Shown here one piece after another: positions 61,060 to 64,000 of a DNA stretch of 64,000 nt. The DNA lies in NCBI GenBank assembly GCA_033105485.1, contig CP136956.1:310001-374000 (forward strand). Direction: 5' to 3'. Each line of letters begins with the position of its first letter. Position 1 is the stretch's first letter. This DNA comes from LVI-A0039 sp033105485. GTDB lineage: Bacteria; Bacillota_I; Bacilli_A; UBA3375. The notes under the pieces were generated by a model. It made no database searches and was not told the origin of the DNA. It was given only the letters and a program-made list of their open reading frames with translations. The position numbers and the translations under genes are program-made.

Positions 61060-61079
61060 GAGGGTCATTATGACCCTTC
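61060..61079. repeat. leader palindrome, copy upstream of 61042
   Basis: GAGGGTCATTATGACCCTTC, 18 bases before start codon 61042. Confidence 0.9.
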
Positions 61080-61115
61080 TACTCAAACCTTATAAACATA
61101 TTATACAACTGTTTA

Positions 61116-64000
61116 TTAAAGTTCGTTTTCTAATTTAACTTCTTCTTTTATCAATGTTGCTGCTTCTAATCGTTTGGCTGACTCAACATCAGTAGATAAG
61201 ACTTTTAATTTTATAATATCCTTAGCAATATCAAGTGATTTTGTATCCATATAGCAAATATCATTAATATTTATTTCTGAATACTTATCTTTACACGCTA
61301 ATTGCAGCAGTTGATAATGTCCGCTTCCGATATCCATACCAACTCTAACGTGATTATCTATATCCTCTACGCCTAATAGTAATACTTTGAGTTCATCTGA
61401 ATCAATGTTTGAGTTTCTTTCAAAGAACTGCTGAGTTCTATGTGATGCTAGTTTATACTCATCAGGAGCTCCAATCATATTATGTGTAATAGTTTGAAAC
61501 ATCAAAGTGCTTTCGCCTAGCTTAGATAAGTTATCATTAACTATAATGTTAAGACCAGTTTTCATAACTTCGCTATCTTCTATTGATTTTAACCATTCAC
61601 TGGTAATAGGTTCTTTCCCACAATATGCAGAATTACAAATCAAATCAAATTTTTCTATAGTACTCATTTCCTCTTGACTATTGTTTATCTTATCAAATAC
61701 ACGATCAATTTCATTTGTCGTATAATCCAACTTCATATTTAAATCACGAATAATTGACTGTGCATTTTCTAATTTTTCTGTTAAGTTGTTTTCGAAAATA
61801 CTCGATATTTCTTTAGCAAATAAAGTATCACTACTATATTCAATTCGTTTATCATCAATAATACTAAAAGCCTTATCTAATGCTTCACATTCATATCCAG
61901 AGTTAATTTTGAGTTCTTCGTCATAATACTCATCATATGACATTCGCTCTTCCTGTAGTATTTCTCCATCCACATCTATATCTTCAGCATAAAATTGTTC
62001 CCAATGATTATAATCTGGAAAAGTGATTGCATTACACAATCCATTGTTGTGGTACTCATAAAGTAATTTCGATGCGTCTTTAACTTCATTTAATAAGTCT
62101 AGATGTTTCTCTTCAATATTAAGTCTAATCTCACCCATTGGTGGTTGTAACTTATAAAAGTCATCTAATAATGATTGTTTTACACCTTTTTCATTCCAAT
62201 AACTTAGCTCATTACCTTCAAGCATGTACTTAAGTAACTCAACTTGCTCCTCATTTTGACATCCATCATCTAAAAAAGCTTGTGCATTCGATAATAACTC
62301 TGATACTTCAATTTGTGGGTTAAACCAATCTAGATTTCTAAAGCAAATAGTATTCTCTTCATTTAAGAATTTATAATCACTATAAATATCTAATCCATCA
62401 CTTTGATAATATATTATTTCACTCATTTCTGTATCATCTAAGAAACTTTCATAGTATGGACGAATGATTTCCACTGTTGCGTCGTTTACAATTTGTTGAA
62501 ACTCTTCAGTAAAAGCTGTAATTTCAAATCCAAACATATTTGTTGTTGCCGCATCGTATTTGTCCCATTTCATAACTTGATAAATAGGTGGTTCTAAAAC
62601 TTGTAATACACAATCATGGCTATTCGGAATATCAGCAAATGTTAGATTTTTTGTTTTAGCATATTCATTTGCTATTTCTAACAGTTGCATTACATCCATT
62701 ACATTAGTATCATCAATTTCTTTTGATTGAAAATCAGCAATTATGCTTCCTAGGTATTCAACAATATTAATGTCTCCTGTTTTCATATTTGAGAAGTTAT
62801 CGACAACGTATTTTAATTCTTGAAATTGAAAACCACTATCACCAGATAACCTTTTGCCAATATTAGATAATTGCATAAGTTCTGCTTCAACCAAATTTTC
62901 AAACTTACTGTCTAACTCATCTATTCTTTCTAACATATCATCAAGCATATCACGTGGTAAATCAACTTTATCATGAGTAATTTCTAAGATATCTTTTGCA
63001 ACACTTAAATAGTAACTATCTGTAGTTACTGCGAGTACAATATCATTTAGTGCTGTATCTATTTGAAGAGTATGCTCTCCATCACTGTTTAAACTTGGAG
63101 TGATAATCGCACTTTCTAAAAGAGGAATACCTTCAAAACTAGTCCTTATGTCATTGATTAACTTATCTACAGTTTGATAATCTTTTAAAGCAACTGACTC
63201 AGTCTCCAATATTCTGTTGCGTTCTCGTAAAATGTCCATTCCATAATACTCTTTCATTAAATCAGTTATAACAATTGATTCTAAATCATTAAACTTAACT
63301 TCATTCATATTGTCTAAATAGAAATGACGTAAGTTTTGTAAAAGCATCGGTCTATTGAAATGCTCTACATGTTTCATTACACTTTCTAAACTAGATTGCA
63401 TATCTAAAGTTTGTGGATCAATGAATACAGGAACATCGCCAATTTTAGACTCTATAATGTTATAACCATTATAGTCATAGCTGCGCATAATATCCATTTT
63501 ATCTGTTCTTACAAATCTATGACTTAACTCTCCATATCCATCAGGAATTAATTCGTGAGAATTTATAATTTCTAAACCATTTTCTTGCATGTAAAACTCA
63601 ACATCATCTCTCGAACTACATTTTTGTATATTAGTCCAATGCTCAAGTATCAGAGCATTTACTTCTGGATTATACTTATCTAGTCGAATTTTGTTTAACT
63701 CATGTTTTTGATGAGTTGTTAGTGTTTCCTCGTCGAATTCCGTTTGATTAATTAAGAACCCAATCATTTCAACATCACCGCTTAGTAACTGATCATTTAT
63801 AATTCTCTGAGCTAAATCAAGAGTTTGAATAATCTTAGCATCCTCACTTTTAATTCCTTTATCTACTAGTTTGCTTACTATCATATCTTCTTGTAAACCT
63901 TCAACTACATGAGTCAAATTACCTGTTACACTTTGTTCAAGTTTATATAACCTTACTTCTCCAAGTCCAGTTGGTAAGAAACTTAATCCTTCTTCTACTA
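61116..64000 (-). CDS. very large hypothetical protein, 5' end beyond window
   Basis: The frame is open from the stop at 61116 to the right edge, giving more than 960 residues. A TTG at 63917 could be mistaken for a start, but coding sequence continues upstream (GLSFLPTGLGEVRLYKLEQ). The visible part is acidic, rich in Asp, Glu, Leu and Ile, helical and without membrane segments or recognised motifs. Its size and cytoplasmic nature recall large accessory proteins of unknown role near relaxase or primase genes of Gram-positive elements. It ends 36 bases before a palindrome copy. Confidence 0.7.
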   Translation of the reverse strand, partial: VEEGLSFLPTGLGEVRLYKLEQSVTGNLTHVVEGLQEDMIVSKLVDKGIKSEDAKIIQTLDLAQRIINDQLLSGDVEMIGFLINQTEFDEETLTTHQKHELNKIRLDKYNPEVNALILEHWTNIQKCSSRDDVEFYMQENGLEIINSHELIPDGYGELSHRFVRTDKMDIMRSYDYNGYNIIESKIGDVPVFIDPQTLDMQSSLESVMKHVEHFNRPMLLQNLRHFYLDNMNEVKFNDLESIVITDLMKEYYGMDILRERNRILETESVALKDYQTVDKLINDIRTSFEGIPLLESAIITPSLNSDGEHTLQIDTALNDIVLAVTTDSYYLSVAKDILEITHDKVDLPRDMLDDMLERIDELDSKFENLVEAELMQLSNIGKRLSGDSGFQFQELKYVVDNFSNMKTGDINIVEYLGSIIADFQSKEIDDTNVMDVMQLLEIANEYAKTKNLTFADIPNSHDCVLQVLEPPIYQVMKWDKYDAATTNMFGFEITAFTEEFQQIVNDATVEIIRPYYESFLDDTEMSEIIYYQSDGLDIYSDYKFLNEENTICFRNLDWFNPQIEVSELLSNAQAFLDDGCQNEEQVELLKYMLEGNELSYWNEKGVKQSLLDDFYKLQPPMGEIRLNIEEKHLDLLNEVKDASKLLYEYHNNGLCNAITFPDYNHWEQFYAEDIDVDGEILQEERMSYDEYYDEELKINSGYECEALDKAFSIIDDKRIEYSSDTLFAKEISSIFENNLTEKLENAQSIIRDLNMKLDYTTNEIDRVFDKINNSQEEMSTIEKFDLICNSAYCGKEPITSEWLKSIEDSEVMKTGLNIIVNDNLSKLGESTLMFQTITHNMIGAPDEYKLASHRTQQFFERNSNIDSDELKVLLLGVEDIDNHVRVGMDIGSGHYQLLQLACKDKYSEININDICYMDTKSLDIAKDIIKLKVLSTDVESAKRLEAATLIKEEVKLENEL

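Overview
The window is AT-rich DNA from a low-GC Gram-positive-type bacterium. Evidence for this lineage includes AGGAGG-type ribosome binding sites at most genes, a Bacillus-like comG competence pseudopilus operon, type I GlnA, TypA, GpsA next to a TagD-like cytidylyltransferase, wall hydrolases of the M23 family and an LPxTG-like anchored adhesin. TGA is used as a stop (for example at the end of comGG), so the standard bacterial code applies and not the Mycoplasma code. An anaerobic class III ribonucleotide reductase suggests an anaerobe or facultative anaerobe. I would place it in Bacillota or the walled relatives of Mollicutes (Erysipelotrichia, Turicibacter or Haloplasma-like), without a firmer assignment.

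Positions 1-28053 look like ordinary chromosome: a HIT hydrolase (cut by the left edge), a YkvA-like protein, nrdD-nrdG, a seven-gene comG operon (comGA to comGG, 8043 down to 4290), an M29 aminopeptidase, an EamA transporter, glnA, an AIM24 protein, typA, tagD-gpsA, a CshA-like RNA helicase, a coiled-coil M23 hydrolase, ruvB, two rhodaneses, an opine-dehydrogenase-like gene overlapping a GNAT gene, a cardiolipin synthase with a 5' frameshift, a glutathione peroxidase and an APH-fold protein. Most transcription units end in clear intrinsic terminators.

From about 28100 to the right edge the window holds at least 36 kb of one integrative and conjugative element (ICE), with practically all genes on the minus strand. 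It starts with a serine integrase (28297-29526) and continues with HU, a RadC/JAB protein, a MobP-type relaxase, a Fic protein, a lytic transglycosylase-M23 wall hydrolase, VirB4, a VirB6-like protein, a VirB2-like protein, VirD4, a secreted DNA-entry-type nuclease, a 1160-residue thioester/SpaA-repeat adhesin, and many unrecognised membrane or coiled-coil proteins. The last gene runs off the right edge. Together these give excision, DNA processing, a type IV channel, wall opening and recipient contact.

The unusual content is non-coding. (1) A 19-21 bp palindrome built on GGGTCATTATGACCC recurs at ten scattered places in the ICE; nine of them lie 18-25 nt upstream of start codons. The same palindrome forms the core of a 14-copy perfect 75-bp tandem array at 31360-32429. 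(2) Next to the integrase is a compact locus with the architecture of a type I toxin-antitoxin system: a 22-codon hydrophobic peptide, a coupled leader ORF, a convergent short RNA, 15-bp direct repeats and a shared terminator. (3) Two clusters of perfect hairpins flank the array, followed by five TATTTCTCTAGAAATA iterons; together they are candidates for a transfer, replication or partition region. (4) comGC and the aminopeptidase both seem to start at ATT. (5) Three genes carry single-base frameshifts.
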